64,000 nt of DNA from Traorella massiliensis. Its GTDB lineage: Bacteria > Bacillota_I > Bacilli_A > Erysipelotrichales > Erysipelotrichaceae. Location of the stretch: NCBI RefSeq assembly GCF_900104665.1, contig NZ_LT629966.1:1-64000 (forward strand). Direction: 5' to 3'. The notes beneath the pieces were generated by a model. That model saw only the letters and a program-made list of their open reading frames with translations. It was not told where the DNA came from and did not search any database. The position numbers and the translations under genes were made by a program. Numbering within the stretch: position 1 is the first letter of the stretch; each line of letters begins with the position of its first letter. Of the stretch, positions 41,860 to 51,297 are shown in pieces.

Positions 41860-42618
41860 ATGTCACTGACAAAACGAAGAATGGAAATTTTTAATTTGCT
41901 TCAAAAAAATAAAGCCGTTGAAGTCAATGAGCTTGCGAAACAATTTCAAGTCTCAGCGATGACCATTCGTCGAGACTTAAATATGCTTGAAAAACAAGGA
42001 TTGGCTATTACCAGCTATGGTGGTGCCCGATTAAATATGGAGCACAATGTCGAACCAAGCTTTTCATTAAAAAGTGATTTATTAGTTGAATACAAAAATG
42101 AGATTGCGATGGAAGCCAGTCGTTTCATACAAGACGGTGATACTATTTTAATTGATACCGGTACAACTCCTTTGCAGCTTTGCCATTACCTTCAGAATAA
42201 ACGTATCATCGTACTGACAAATTCCTTGCCCGCTATTAATATTCTTCAAGCTTTTACCAAAGTTCAGCTCATTGTCGCATGTGGCCAATATAACGAAATC
42301 AGCAATGGGTGGCATAGTGCCATGACCATTGATTTCTTTAAACAATTTAAAATTGATAAAGCTTTTTTAGGAACCCAGGGCATCGACCAGCATGGTTCTT
42401 ATATTGCAAGCATGGAAGAAGCACAAGTAAAAAAAGCAATGATAGAAAGTGCCAGACAATCTTTTCTGCTCTGCGATCATACCAAATTCAATCAGACTTT
42501 TCTTGCGAAATATGCTACCCTTCGTGATTTTGATTGTATCATCACGGATACCAAAGCTGATAAAAATATTCGCAAAGAATACTCTGAAATCATTCCTGTC
42601 ATCTCATCCGACAAATAA
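41860..42618 (+). CDS. DeoR/GlpR family transcriptional regulator
   Basis: A 252-residue regulator. The N-terminal DeoR helix-turn-helix reads LTKRRMEIFNLLQKNKAVEVNELAKQF then VSAMTIRRDLNMLEKQGL (about 3-48). The C-terminal DeoRC sensor domain shows DTGTTPLQLCHYL and KAFLGTQGID, the sugar-phosphate binding pattern. It follows the glycosyltransferase gene with GAGG as ribosome binding site and is probably co-transcribed. The ligand and target genes cannot be predicted. GlpR-like control of glpK at 20 kb is possible but not shown. Confidence 0.92.
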   Translation: MSLTKRRMEIFNLLQKNKAVEVNELAKQFQVSAMTIRRDLNMLEKQGLAITSYGGARLNMEHNVEPSFSLKSDLLVEYKNEIAMEASRFIQDGDTILIDTGTTPLQLCHYLQNKRIIVLTNSLPAINILQAFTKVQLIVACGQYNEISNGWHSAMTIDFFKQFKIDKAFLGTQGIDQHGSYIASMEEAQVKKAMIESARQSFLLCDHTKFNQTFLAKYATLRDFDCIITDTKADKNIRKEYSEIIPVISSDK

Positions 42619-42619
42619 A

Positions 42620-42644
42620 AAAAACTGATCATGCATCAGTTTTT
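42620..42644. terminator. Bidirectional terminator
   Basis: A 10-bp stem (AAAAACTGAT/ATCAGTTTTT) with a 5-nt loop lies between convergent genes. Confidence 0.9.
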
Positions 42645-43369
42645 ATTTGCGATAAAATTCCTTCAACAATCGCATTACATAATTGATCCTGAGTATCAGT
42701 TTCAGTTAAATAAGCAACATCATCTGCATTTGATAAAAATCCCATCTCGATAATCACACACGGTAATGTATTATAGGTCAAAAGATGAAATTGGCCCGTT
42801 TTAATACCACGACTGACTAATGCTGGGCTGAGCGTCTCTAATTGAGCATTCAGAGCTTCAGCAAGAGCTACAGAATCACTTTGTGATGTATTAACGTAAA
42901 TTTCACTTCCCTTTACATTTTCCGGATCTTCTTCTGAAATGTTACAGTGAAGCGATACCAGCATCAATGCGTCAGCATTCGCAGCAATATCAAGCCTCGC
43001 CTGTAAGTCTTCAACATTATCATCAGACCAGCTCACTTCATCACTATCACGCGTCATGACAACATGAATATCATTTTCTTCTAATAAATCTCTTACTTTT
43101 AATGCAATCTCAAGATTTAATTCTTTTTCCACAACACCACTCTCAGAACTGCTTCCTTCATCATAACCTCCATGTCCCGGGTCGATCACTACTACTGGAA
43201 GATCTTCTTGAGGATCTGAAGCATTAACATCATTACTGATATTACCTTCTTTGAAAACAGGCTTTTCAGGCATCATAAAAGAAAATAAAACTAAAATCAA
43301 AACGCAAATCAAACCAATAGCTGCTAATAAAAATAAATTTTGTTGTGTACTCTTTTTCAATTTCTTCAC
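42629..43369 (-). CDS. N-acetylmuramoyl-L-alanine amidase (Amidase_3)
   Basis: A 246-residue cell-wall hydrolase anchored by one N-terminal helix (about 11-31). The catalytic domain starts at about 55 with VVIDPGHGGYDEG (His). It continues with EKELNLEIALKV (Glu), LVSLHCNISE (His) and VIIEMGFLSNADD (catalytic Glu near the end). It cleaves the amide bond between MurNAc and L-Ala. There is no SH3 or LysM targeting domain, and the linker after the anchor is short. It is a single transcription unit. Confidence 0.93.
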   Translation of the reverse strand: MKKLKKSTQQNLFLLAAIGLICVLILVLFSFMMPEKPVFKEGNISNDVNASDPQEDLPVVVIDPGHGGYDEGSSSESGVVEKELNLEIALKVRDLLEENDIHVVMTRDSDEVSWSDDNVEDLQARLDIAANADALMLVSLHCNISEEDPENVKGSEIYVNTSQSDSVALAEALNAQLETLSPALVSRGIKTGQFHLLTYNTLPCVIIEMGFLSNADDVAYLTETDTQDQLCNAIVEGILSQIKTDA

Positions 43370-43413
43370 CCTTAATATTCTACCACATTCTCTTAAGATT
43401 TAATTAAGAAAAA

Positions 43414-43435
43414 TCCTGATTTTATTAAATCAGGA
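43414..43435 (-). terminator. Terminator of the HPrK/PEPCK-like gene
   Basis: Stem TCCTGATTT/AAATCAGGA with a 4-nt loop and five T residues on the minus strand. Confidence 0.85.
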
Positions 43436-45124
43436 CTTTTGAATAAATTCTAACAGCTGTTTTGCACCTTCCTGAATACCACTGCGGTCTTCTTTTGAAA
43501 ATCCCAAATGCGTGAAAATCTCACCTACAAAAACATTATTTTTATATAGACATTCAAATACTTCATCAATCAGTGGCTGACAAACTTCCTGCTTCTGCAT
43601 CGGACCAAAAGGATTCGCAAAATAGGTTCTAGATAAACCAACTTCCTGAGTAGTACCTAATGCCATACGCTGACCTTGAATACAGATTCGCTTTACTTCT
43701 TCTGGATCATCAATACGTCTTAATCCTAACTCTTTATCATAGTTATTTGCATAGGCAAATAAATCAATCTTATGATTATGAGCAACGACATCATAGCTTG
43801 CTGCCGGTGTAATGACACGGGCATTCGAACTATCCGGATTTAAGAATACGGAACGGTCCATGTCACGGTATGGTGTACCTTTATCAAGATCATCTAAACG
43901 TATAAAGGCACCAATTTCTGTTCCCTGACCATATGGAACACCATCTTCGATATGAATGGTTCCCATATCATCGAAAACAACTTCAATATTACTGATCACT
44001 TCATTACCTAAAGAACGTAGCGCCTCAATGGATTCACTCTTGCCAGCTCCTGAATCACCCATCAGCATAATTCCTTTTTTCTTTCCATCACGCAACGTAA
44101 CATTAACAAAAGCTCCATGAATTGGCAACCAGCCACGTTGCATCATAGCTAAATTATGAAGCGTCAAGCTCATCTTTTTGATATAACCAAAATATTCGAT
44201 CTTTTGTGAATAAGATACAGACCCTACCCAAATATCATTTTTCTGATCATGGTAGAAAGTCGTTTCATTCAGACCGTCCTGATTACCAAACAATACGATG
44301 CAATCAGGTTTATGCGTACATTCTTCCGCTGTAGCAATCTCAAATAGATTTGCAAGCGAAACACCACTACACATAAAATCACGATGGAAATATACAAAAC
44401 ACAAAAGACGTCCAATTTTAATTGGCATACAGAACCATTCTTTTGAAGTTCCAGTAAATACTTCAACCGGATTATCTTTCCTTTCAGTAAACATACCTTC
44501 ACGCTTATTGCTTCGTGTCGTAAGCATCAACGGTGTTCTTAGCATGATACTGTCAATCATTGGAATTCGCTTTAAACAATCATATTCTTCTGGAAGGCGT
44601 GTTTGCGGAATCCTTAAGGCAGCGGCAGCATTTGTTCCTGACTGCAGCTGACGATAAATCTTATTTTTTCTACCTTGCACTTTTTCTTCAATACGACGAT
44701 AAGTATCACGTATCAAACGATTAAAATTAGAATCATTGGTAATATAATTTACAGCTGTAGACGTTTGACCATTACCAATAAAAGTGACGGAAAAACGTTG
44801 ATGATGTTTCCAGAAATTATAGAATTCTTCAATAAATTCAAGTAACTGATCTTTATCATTCAGATAATAGTTATCAATTTCATTACATTCAAAAACACTC
44901 ATCAAACGAAAGCAGCGTGTAATTTCTACCTTTGCTTCACGAACCGTTTTGCCATTCAAGATCCAGTTATATAAATCTCTGTTCGTATCTTTTAAGCTTT
45001 CAATAAAGATTTCCGTAATATTACGAAATTCTGGTGAATTTAAAAGTTCAGCAGTCGTTCTTACATAAGAAGCGCTGAAATTCAGAATGGCAACCTGTTC
45101 ATTCATATAAATTGATTCTTTCAT
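43430..45124 (-). CDS. Large P-loop protein of the HPr kinase/PEP carboxykinase superfamily
   Basis: A 564-residue cytoplasmic protein. The N-terminal 330 residues show no clear known domain. The C-terminal part has IHGAFVNVTL then a P-loop GIMLMGDSGAGKSESIEAL (about 350-368), nearly the HPr kinase GDSGIGKSE signature. VVFDDMGTI (a kinase-2-like DD), QGTEIGAFIRLDDL, SSNARVITPAA (resembling the PEPCK NxR..P element) and SRTYFANPFGP follow. PEPCK family length is about 530. The protein may be a divergent carboxykinase or a protein kinase. It is conserved in appearance but its substrate is unknown. SD AGGAGG precedes the ATG. It lies ten bases after proS. Confidence 0.65.
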   Translation of the reverse strand: MKESIYMNEQVAILNFSASYVRTTAELLNSPEFRNITEIFIESLKDTNRDLYNWILNGKTVREAKVEITRCFRLMSVFECNEIDNYYLNDKDQLLEFIEEFYNFWKHHQRFSVTFIGNGQTSTAVNYITNDSNFNRLIRDTYRRIEEKVQGRKNKIYRQLQSGTNAAAALRIPQTRLPEEYDCLKRIPMIDSIMLRTPLMLTTRSNKREGMFTERKDNPVEVFTGTSKEWFCMPIKIGRLLCFVYFHRDFMCSGVSLANLFEIATAEECTHKPDCIVLFGNQDGLNETTFYHDQKNDIWVGSVSYSQKIEYFGYIKKMSLTLHNLAMMQRGWLPIHGAFVNVTLRDGKKKGIMLMGDSGAGKSESIEALRSLGNEVISNIEVVFDDMGTIHIEDGVPYGQGTEIGAFIRLDDLDKGTPYRDMDRSVFLNPDSSNARVITPAASYDVVAHNHKIDLFAYANNYDKELGLRRIDDPEEVKRICIQGQRMALGTTQEVGLSRTYFANPFGPMQKQEVCQPLIDEVFECLYKNNVFVGEIFTHLGFSKEDRSGIQEGAKQLLEFIQKS

Positions 45125-45133
45125 GTAAACCTC

Positions 45134-46819
45134 CTATTTCCGGAATCGTTCCAATAATTTCTCAACACTCATTTCTTCTTTCAGAGAAGTTGCACGTGCT
45201 GTACACTCAACAACTCCCTCAGCCGCTTTACGACCAACAGTAATGCGATAAGGTAATCCAATTAATTCCATATCCTTAAATTTTACTCCAGGACGTTCAT
45301 CACGATCATCCAATAAGACATCATAGCCCATCTTTTTCAGCTTATCATAAAGCTCAAGAGAAAGTTTTTTCTGAGCTTCATCTTTATGGCTGATAAGCAC
45401 GATTCCTATTTCAAAAGGAGCAATGCTTTCAGGCCAGATAATGCCATTTTCATCATTATGCTGTTCAACAACAGCAGCCAGGCAGCGGCCAAGTCCGATA
45501 CCGTAGCAGCCCATCTGTACTGGGTGCAGCTGATTGCTGGCATCAAGATAATTCAGACCCATCGCTTTGGAGTACTTATCACCCAGCTTAAAAGTATTGC
45601 CAATTTCAATACCTTTGGTAAATGAAAGCTTCTTGCCGCAGCAAGGACAAACATCATCTTCTGTGATCACACCAATATCACCCACTAGATCAGCTTTAAA
45701 ATCCTTCAAGTTCACATTTTTTAAATGAGTATCTGTCTTATTGGCACCACATATAAAATTCTTCATCAGTGCCACTTCCTGATCCATAACGATCTTGACA
45801 TTTTCTAAGCCTACAGGGCCGGCAAAACCAACTACAGCATGCGTCAGCATTTCCACATCCTCAGGTGAGGCCATTTCCATTTCTGCAGCATTCAACAGCT
45901 TTAAGGCTTTTGTCTCATTTAATTCACGGTTTCCCTTTAACAAAAAGGCTACAAATTCATCTGACACCTTATACAGCAGCGTCTTTACAAAACGGCTGGC
46001 ATCAGTATTCATAAAAGCTGCTACCTCATCGATCGTCTTAGCATTTGGTGTAGCTACTTCTTCCATGACACCTTCCGCTTCATCAGATACATCACCTGTA
46101 ACGATTACTGGAGCTACTTCTAGATTGCTTGAAAAGTCACAAGCGTCACACTGTACGATCACATCTTCACCGATATCACAAACCGCCTGGAATTCTTCAC
46201 TTAATAGACCGCCCATGACACCTAGATCAGCATTTACGATTTTATACGTAATTCCTAATCGATCAAAGATACGCTTATAAGCTTCAAACATCTTCTGATA
46301 AGAAACTTCTAAGCCCTCTAAATCTGTATCAAAAGAATAAGCATCTTTCATGATGAATTCACGCACTCGAATAAGTCCATAACGTGGACGTGTCTCATCA
46401 CGAAACTTTGTCTGAATCTGATACAGATTATATGGAAAATCCTTATAAGAAGAACCATCCATACTTGCCGCAACCGTAAAAAGTTCCTCATGAGTAGGAC
46501 CTAAAACATAATTTTTCTGATAACGATCTTTCAGTGAAAACATATTGCTGCCGAAGTTCTCACGACGCCCGCTTTTCTCATAGACTTCTTCCATGATCAA
46601 AGTTGGCATCAATAACTCCTGGGCACCAGTCGCATTCATCTCTTCACGAACAATATTTTCAATCTTATTTAATACAAGCTTACCCATTGGCATGATCATA
46701 TATATACCATTACTTGTTTTTTTGATCATTCCAGCTCTAACTAAAAGATTTCCACTGATACTTTCTTCATCTTTTGCATTTTCTCTTAATGTATAAAAGA
46801 AACTTTCACTTAATTTCAT
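45134..46819 (-). CDS. proS: Prolyl-tRNA synthetase (bacterial type, with editing domain)
   Basis: A 561-residue class II synthetase. Motif 1 lies around LVRAGMIKKTSNGIYMIMPMGK, motif 2 around YQIQTKFRDETRPRYGLIRVREF and motif 3 around YGIGLGRCLAAVVEQ. The inserted INS editing domain (about 225-385) contains CDACDFSSNLE and FVKTLLYK, and deacylates Ala-tRNA-Pro. The anticodon-binding domain is C-terminal. The ATG at 46819 follows AAGGAG. An upstream extension into the neighbouring gene is rejected. It is followed by the HPrK-like gene in the same orientation. Confidence 0.97.
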   Translation of the reverse strand: MKLSESFFYTLRENAKDEESISGNLLVRAGMIKKTSNGIYMIMPMGKLVLNKIENIVREEMNATGAQELLMPTLIMEEVYEKSGRRENFGSNMFSLKDRYQKNYVLGPTHEELFTVAASMDGSSYKDFPYNLYQIQTKFRDETRPRYGLIRVREFIMKDAYSFDTDLEGLEVSYQKMFEAYKRIFDRLGITYKIVNADLGVMGGLLSEEFQAVCDIGEDVIVQCDACDFSSNLEVAPVIVTGDVSDEAEGVMEEVATPNAKTIDEVAAFMNTDASRFVKTLLYKVSDEFVAFLLKGNRELNETKALKLLNAAEMEMASPEDVEMLTHAVVGFAGPVGLENVKIVMDQEVALMKNFICGANKTDTHLKNVNLKDFKADLVGDIGVITEDDVCPCCGKKLSFTKGIEIGNTFKLGDKYSKAMGLNYLDASNQLHPVQMGCYGIGLGRCLAAVVEQHNDENGIIWPESIAPFEIGIVLISHKDEAQKKLSLELYDKLKKMGYDVLLDDRDERPGVKFKDMELIGLPYRITVGRKAAEGVVECTARATSLKEEMSVEKLLERFRK

Positions 46820-46829
46820 ATCTTTCTCC

Positions 46830-48050
46830 TTAATATACATGACGATCCGATTTATCAACAATCTTACGGATCATATCATTTTCCTTTACTTCAAAATCAA
46901 TTCTTGTTTTCAATATCTGCATTGGCTTATTTGCCACCTCTACTTCAGCCCCATTTTCATCATAACATGGGTTTAACGTCATAGCATGTGTATGATCAGG
47001 TCCAAATACCTCTACAGGAATACTCATTTCAAAATGATTCTTTACTTGAATCGTTGCCATATGACTCTTTTTATCATATTCAAGTATCGAAGCGATATAT
47101 TCCTGTGTTACACCAGCCCCATTCACACCATATAACTGATCATATGCTTTAGGCAAGCCTTCATAGAAACCATTTGCTGTCGGGCGATTTTCACTTCTAG
47201 AAAGCTCATCTAAAATCATCTTCATTTTTTCATCATCTAAGCTTTTTTCATAGATCGCATCGATCAGCATCCGATAAGCACGAACGACCGTTGCCAGATA
47301 GTAAGGTGATTTCATACGCCCTTCTATTTTTAAAGAAGCAATATTCGCTTTGATCAGATCTTGAATATAAGAAGCTGCCATTAAATCTTTGCTGCTCATA
47401 GAAAATAAATGTTTATCATCATGAATAAACTCATCCTTTTCCAGCAAACGATATTTCCAGCGACAGCTTTGAGCACATCCGCCACGATTGGCATCACGTG
47501 TAGTCATATGATTAGAAAGCGTACAGCGTCCTGAATAAGAAATACACATACCACCATGGATAAAGACTTCTAATGGCAAGGAAGCATGCTGGGCAACGCT
47601 TTTAATCTGGTCAAGACTGCATTCTCTTGCTAAAACGACCCGATCTGCCTGTTCGCTCTTCCAAAAGTCTACTGCCTTAGAATTGGTCGTTGAATGCTGA
47701 GTACTGATATGTACTTCCAGATTCTTCGCAACCCTTTTAGCGCAGCGTACAACACTCAAAGAGGCACAAATGATGGCATGAACCCCAATCCTTTCCAATG
47801 CCTTTAAATATTCTTCCAATTCCTCTAAATCATCTTCATGAGGAATGATATTGACCGTTACATGAACACGGGCACCATGTGCCTTCGCAAACTTAACACC
47901 CTCTTCAATGGCTTCCAAATCAAAATTAGAAGCACGAGAGCGTAAAGAAAACTGTTTTCCACCAATATAAACAGCATCTGCACCATATAAAACGGCAATC
48001 TTCAATCTCTCCAAATCTCCTGCCGGTGCAAGCAATTCTATCCTATTCAT
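46830..48050 (-). CDS. trhP2: U32 family tRNA hydroxylation protein, long partner (TrhP2/YrrO-like)
   Basis: A 406-residue U32 family protein. The TIM-barrel start reads IELLAPAGDLERLKIAVLYGADAVYIGG. The U32 signature is EVFIHGGMCISYSGRCTLSNHMTTRDANRGGCAQSCRW (about 165-202), with the cysteines thought to bind an Fe-S cluster. In Bacillus TrhP1-TrhP2 (YrrN-YrrO) are needed for prephenate-dependent 5-hydroxyuridine formation at U34 of some tRNAs. The old name peptidase U32 is probably misleading here. The gene overlaps trhP1 by four bases. Confidence 0.88.
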   Translation of the reverse strand: MNRIELLAPAGDLERLKIAVLYGADAVYIGGKQFSLRSRASNFDLEAIEEGVKFAKAHGARVHVTVNIIPHEDDLEELEEYLKALERIGVHAIICASLSVVRCAKRVAKNLEVHISTQHSTTNSKAVDFWKSEQADRVVLARECSLDQIKSVAQHASLPLEVFIHGGMCISYSGRCTLSNHMTTRDANRGGCAQSCRWKYRLLEKDEFIHDDKHLFSMSSKDLMAASYIQDLIKANIASLKIEGRMKSPYYLATVVRAYRMLIDAIYEKSLDDEKMKMILDELSRSENRPTANGFYEGLPKAYDQLYGVNGAGVTQEYIASILEYDKKSHMATIQVKNHFEMSIPVEVFGPDHTHAMTLNPCYDENGAEVEVANKPMQILKTRIDFEVKENDMIRKIVDKSDRHVY

Positions 48051-48934
48051 TGCCCCGCCTCCTTCACAAGAGTTGTCTTTTTATACATGAATCCTTCACT
48101 AAATGCATATTGCGGATAAGCCTTTGAATAACTCTCATAAACCTTATCACCACTTATTTCACCTAAAAGAATGCGTTGTATATCCTTGGCCGCTTGAAAG
48201 ATCAATTCTTCATCCAAGTGAATCCCTTCAATTCTAAAATCACAATTCTCTAATTCCATAAGCTTTGAAAACATACAGAAAATAGTTCCACTTAAAACAA
48301 AAGTTCCTGTTTCATCTTGAATAATCGGCATTTTCTCATCACGTGTCTCTTCCATCAAATAAAGTTCTTTAGAAGCACTGCGATCCTCTAACCCACAAAA
48401 TTCAAAATAACTGGATAATAGCTTCCGTCTGGAATGCATCATCACATTATACCCAAACACACTCACTTCACAGCCATGACAATGACTCAAGATATGTTTC
48501 ATATCGTCAAAAGTAATTTCTCTTGCCAATACGACACGATCAATACCTAAACGAAGATATTCATTTGCATCCTGGCTGCTGGCAATCAGTGTCGTTGGCT
48601 GATAGATCAAAAGATGTTCCATCTTCATTTCTTTAGCCATCCAATAGACACCCATATCCGCAAAATAAATGCGATCTATCTTATTATCTTTACAAAAAAG
48701 CAAAGCATCCTGAAATTTATCAAGATCATCCTCCATGACAAAATTCAACATATTGACACCCACTTCTAATCCTAATTCATGGGCAAACTTTACTATTTCT
48801 TTCAACTCTTCCATCGTGTACACCCTTGCGGGTCTTGCCGATACATGGGGCAATGAAACGATGATCCGATCAATACTGCACTTGGCATATTGATCTAGAT
48901 GTTTGATTTCAAGGCAGTCACTGATCAGTTTCAT
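48047..48934 (-). CDS. trhP1: U32 family tRNA hydroxylation protein, short partner (TrhP1/YrrN-like)
   Basis: A 295-residue U32 family paralogue. It has the barrel segments VARPARVYTMEELKEIVKFAHELGLEVGVNM and DRVVLAREITFDDM, but the cysteine-rich signature of the long partner is reduced to EVSVFGYNVMMHSRRKLLSSYFEFCG. This asymmetry between a short and a long partner is seen in Bacillus yrrN-yrrO. The ATG at 48934 is nine bases after AAGGAG. The in-frame GTG is too close. The two proteins probably act together. Confidence 0.85.
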   Translation of the reverse strand: MKLISDCLEIKHLDQYAKCSIDRIIVSLPHVSARPARVYTMEELKEIVKFAHELGLEVGVNMLNFVMEDDLDKFQDALLFCKDNKIDRIYFADMGVYWMAKEMKMEHLLIYQPTTLIASSQDANEYLRLGIDRVVLAREITFDDMKHILSHCHGCEVSVFGYNVMMHSRRKLLSSYFEFCGLEDRSASKELYLMEETRDEKMPIIQDETGTFVLSGTIFCMFSKLMELENCDFRIEGIHLDEELIFQAAKDIQRILLGEISGDKVYESYSKAYPQYAFSEGFMYKKTTLVKEAGQ

Positions 48935-49035
48935 TCGCACTCGCTCCTTCCGATTTTATTATTATACTGTTTTTAGGCGAAATTGTATAGAAGGTTTGCC
49001 AAATTTTTGTGTATAATATTGTTAGAGGTGGTGTC

Positions 49036-49239
49036 ATGAAATTTAAATATGAAGACGAATATTTAGCGGAATGTAAACAAATTGAAGAAAATGAATGTTG
49101 CCCATATTGCGGACGTAAAGCACTGGTCCATTGTTCAGATGAAGATTATTTTTTTGCCTGTACTGCCTGTGGGCATCGTTTTGAATTTGATGGCGAATAT
49201 GCAGAGGAACTGGCTTATTATTTAGCCAGTAAACAATAA
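49036..49239 (+). CDS. Small zinc-ribbon protein
   Basis: A 67-residue acidic protein with two CxxC pairs: CPYCG (about 22-26) and CTACG (about 45-49), a rubredoxin-like zinc ribbon. The final helix is EYAEELAYYLASKQ. No known function. The ATG follows GAGGTGG and a TATAAT at 49012-49017. Its stop overlaps the ATG of the broken methyltransferase (TAATG), so they were one operon. Confidence 0.75.
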   Translation: MKFKYEDEYLAECKQIEENECCPYCGRKALVHCSDEDYFFACTACGHRFEFDGEYAEELAYYLASKQ

Positions 49240-49840
49240 TGAGTACGATTCAGCAATGGGTTCAGGCAGCTAATCGCTACCTTGACAGTCAGGAAGCAAG
49301 CAATCACGCTAAAAAAAACCGAGAAATCGTCATGAAGCGGTTCAGTGATCTAACAAATAAAAAAGTTTTAGAACTTGGCTGTGGCTATGGATGGTATACC
49401 TACTACTTCAACAGCATTCATGCCGATGCAATTGGTGTGGATGGTTTTTCATCGATGATCAAGCTTGCGAAGGAAAAATATTTCACTTCAATTTATATAT
49501 AGCTTCTGTCATACAAGAAGTTCAACGTATCACAAAAGACAAGGGGCTTTTCTATGTTTCTATCACACATCCGGCCTTTTATGATGGTGAATGGCTCTGT
49601 GATGAAAATGGATATAAATCAGCAAAGGTAATGGAAAACTATTTATCAGAAATGAACTATGATAATGAGTTTTGGGGCAAAACCAAACATTACCACCGTC
49701 CGCTTTCCACATACCTCAATCTGTTTTGCGACCATCATTTCCGACTTGTTCATATGGAAGAACCTCGTATTTATGACAATACGAAACAATCTTCTGAAAT
49801 ACCTTTATTTATTATGATGGAATTTGAGAAATTAAAGTAA
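49239..49840 (+). pseudogene. Class I SAM methyltransferase with internal deletion and frameshift
   Basis: The first frame encodes 87 residues with the SAM motif I VLELGCGYGWYTYYF (about 44-58) and IGVDGFSSMIKLAKEKY, then stops at 49502. A second frame resumes at once with SVIQEVQRITKDKGLFYVSITHPAFYDGEWL, which is the late motif of the same family, and runs to 49840. The part that should hold the motif II acidic loop (about 35-40 residues between LAKEKY and the EVQRITKDKG helix) is missing. The gene therefore has a deletion that also shifted the frame, and is probably inactive. Confidence 0.8.
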
Positions 49841-49862
49841 AAATCCTTGATCAAAAGGATTT
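49841..49862 (+). terminator. Terminator of the zinc-ribbon/methyltransferase unit
   Basis: Stem AAATCCTT/AAGGATTT with a 6-nt loop and a following T run. Confidence 0.8.
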
Positions 49863-49977
49863 TTTCATATTTATGCTTAAATCAAAGACCCAATATCAAT
49901 TTCAATCATTAGATGTAAGTCTTCTTATAGTAAAACAGAACAAATGATATTATAATGATTTTATAAAGGAGTTTTAT

Positions 49978-50730
49978 ATGGGAAAATATACTGAAATCAA
50001 TTCAAAAACGATCGATCAATGGTGTGAAGATGGCTGGGAATGGGGCAAGCCTATCAGCCATGAAACCTATCAAAAAGCTTTACATGGCGAATGGAATGTG
50101 TTATTAACACCTACAAGACTTGTACCTCATGAATGGTTTGGAAATCTAAAAGGAAAAAAAGTATTAGGACTCGCCAGTGGTGGTGGTCAGCAGATGCCGA
50201 TCTTTCAGGCACTTGGTGCTTCTTGTACTGTTTTAGATTATTCTAAGAAGCAATGTGAAAGTGAAAGATTGGTTGCTGAAAGAGAAGGTTATACGATTGA
50301 TATCTTATGTAAAGATATGACTGAGAAATTTCCTTTTGAAGATGAAACTTTTGATCTTATCTTTCATCCCGTTTCTAACTGTTATGTCGAGGATGTACGA
50401 TCCATTTTTAAGGAATGCTATCGAGTCTTAAAAAAGGGCGGCAGTTTTCTTGGCGGATACGATATTGGCATCAACTATATTTTTGATGATGATGAAAAAA
50501 CGATTGCCTATGCCCTGCCATTCAATTCTTTAAAAGATAAGAAGATCTATGAGGATAGCCTAAAAAATGATTGGGGCCTTCAATTTTCACATACGCTTGA
50601 AGAACAAATTGGCGGACAGCTTCAAGCAGGTTTTCAATTATGTGATCTATATGAAGATACGAATGGTGAAGGCAATCTGCACGATCATCATATTCCTACC
50701 TTTATCGCAACACGCTGTATTAAAAAGTGA
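49978..50730 (+). CDS. Class I SAM-dependent methyltransferase
   Basis: A 250-residue methyltransferase. Motif I is KKVLGLASGGGQQMPIF (about 57-73, GLASGGG in place of the usual ExGxGxG). It is followed by CTVLDYSKKQCESE, DMTEKFPFEDETFDLIFHP (motif II) and VLKKGGSFLGGYDIG (motif III). It resembles small-molecule methyltransferases of the UbiE/Methyltransf_11 type. Substrate unknown. It is an intact neighbour of a broken methyltransferase of a different subgroup, so it is not a simple duplicate. SD AAGGAG. Confidence 0.88.
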   Translation: MGKYTEINSKTIDQWCEDGWEWGKPISHETYQKALHGEWNVLLTPTRLVPHEWFGNLKGKKVLGLASGGGQQMPIFQALGASCTVLDYSKKQCESERLVAEREGYTIDILCKDMTEKFPFEDETFDLIFHPVSNCYVEDVRSIFKECYRVLKKGGSFLGGYDIGINYIFDDDEKTIAYALPFNSLKDKKIYEDSLKNDWGLQFSHTLEEQIGGQLQAGFQLCDLYEDTNGEGNLHDHHIPTFIATRCIKK

Positions 50731-50756
50731 ACCCTCATCAAAGAAGGTTCACTTTT
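50723..50756. terminator. Bidirectional terminator
   Basis: An 11-bp stem (AAAAGTGAACC/GGTTCACTTTT) lies between convergent genes. Confidence 0.9.
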
Positions 50757-50757
50757 A

Positions 50758-51297
50758 TTATGCTAGATATTTTTCAACAGGCTGAGGCTGACAATCATGA
50801 TATTCAATTCTGATCGTCTCAATGATTTCATCATCTTTAGGACGCTTGATGATCACATTTTCTTCCTCACAAGGTACATCGATCAGCTGTGAATGTTCAA
50901 TACGACGAATTTCTTCAAAGCCACTGATCACTTTACCAATCATCGCAAACTTTTGATTCAAATGCGTGACATGATCAGAAAGAGTGATAAAGAAACAGCT
51001 AGGAACTGAGATCTTCTCACCATCTCCTGCAAGTCCTACACAATAAGCACCAAATGTATGTTTCTCATTATGAAACTCCCCATCGCAAACATACTGATAG
51101 AACTCACTTTTCGTATTTTCATCACACCATGGCTGAAGTACAAAATCAGGTACTACACGCTCAATTGGCATCATGTCAAAAGCATGATTTTCAATAGCTT
51201 CCATCAGCCCACTGATAGAATTAGGAGCATTTTCATAAAACAATTCAATTTTAATTTCCTGATGATTTCTCATCACGATGGTCATTACTGGATTCAT
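50758..51297 (-). CDS. Divergent cyclophilin-type isomerase
   Basis: A 179-residue cyclophilin-like protein. EIKIELFYENAPNSISGLMEAIENHAFD corresponds to the first strand and helix. IERVVPDFVLQPW is the changed FHRVI.gFmiQgG motif (Phe-His replaced by Ile-Glu). SCFFITLSDHVTHLNQKFAMIGKVISGFEEI is the core and FG element. The loss of the usual His suggests reduced or altered activity. It is the second cyclophilin in the window. Its ATG overlaps the stop of the DUF711 gene (ATGTAA arrangement reading TAATG), so the two are coupled. Confidence 0.8.
   Translation of the reverse strand: MNPVMTIVMRNHQEIKIELFYENAPNSISGLMEAIENHAFDMMPIERVVPDFVLQPWCDENTKSEFYQYVCDGEFHNEKHTFGAYCVGLAGDGEKISVPSCFFITLSDHVTHLNQKFAMIGKVISGFEEIRRIEHSQLIDVPCEEENVIIKRPKDDEIIETIRIEYHDCQPQPVEKYLA

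Noticed and set aside
45795-46280. Plus-strand open frame opposite proS, rich in Ser and Thr
   Set aside because: Antisense shadow of the proS editing domain. No promoter, SD or recognisable domain.
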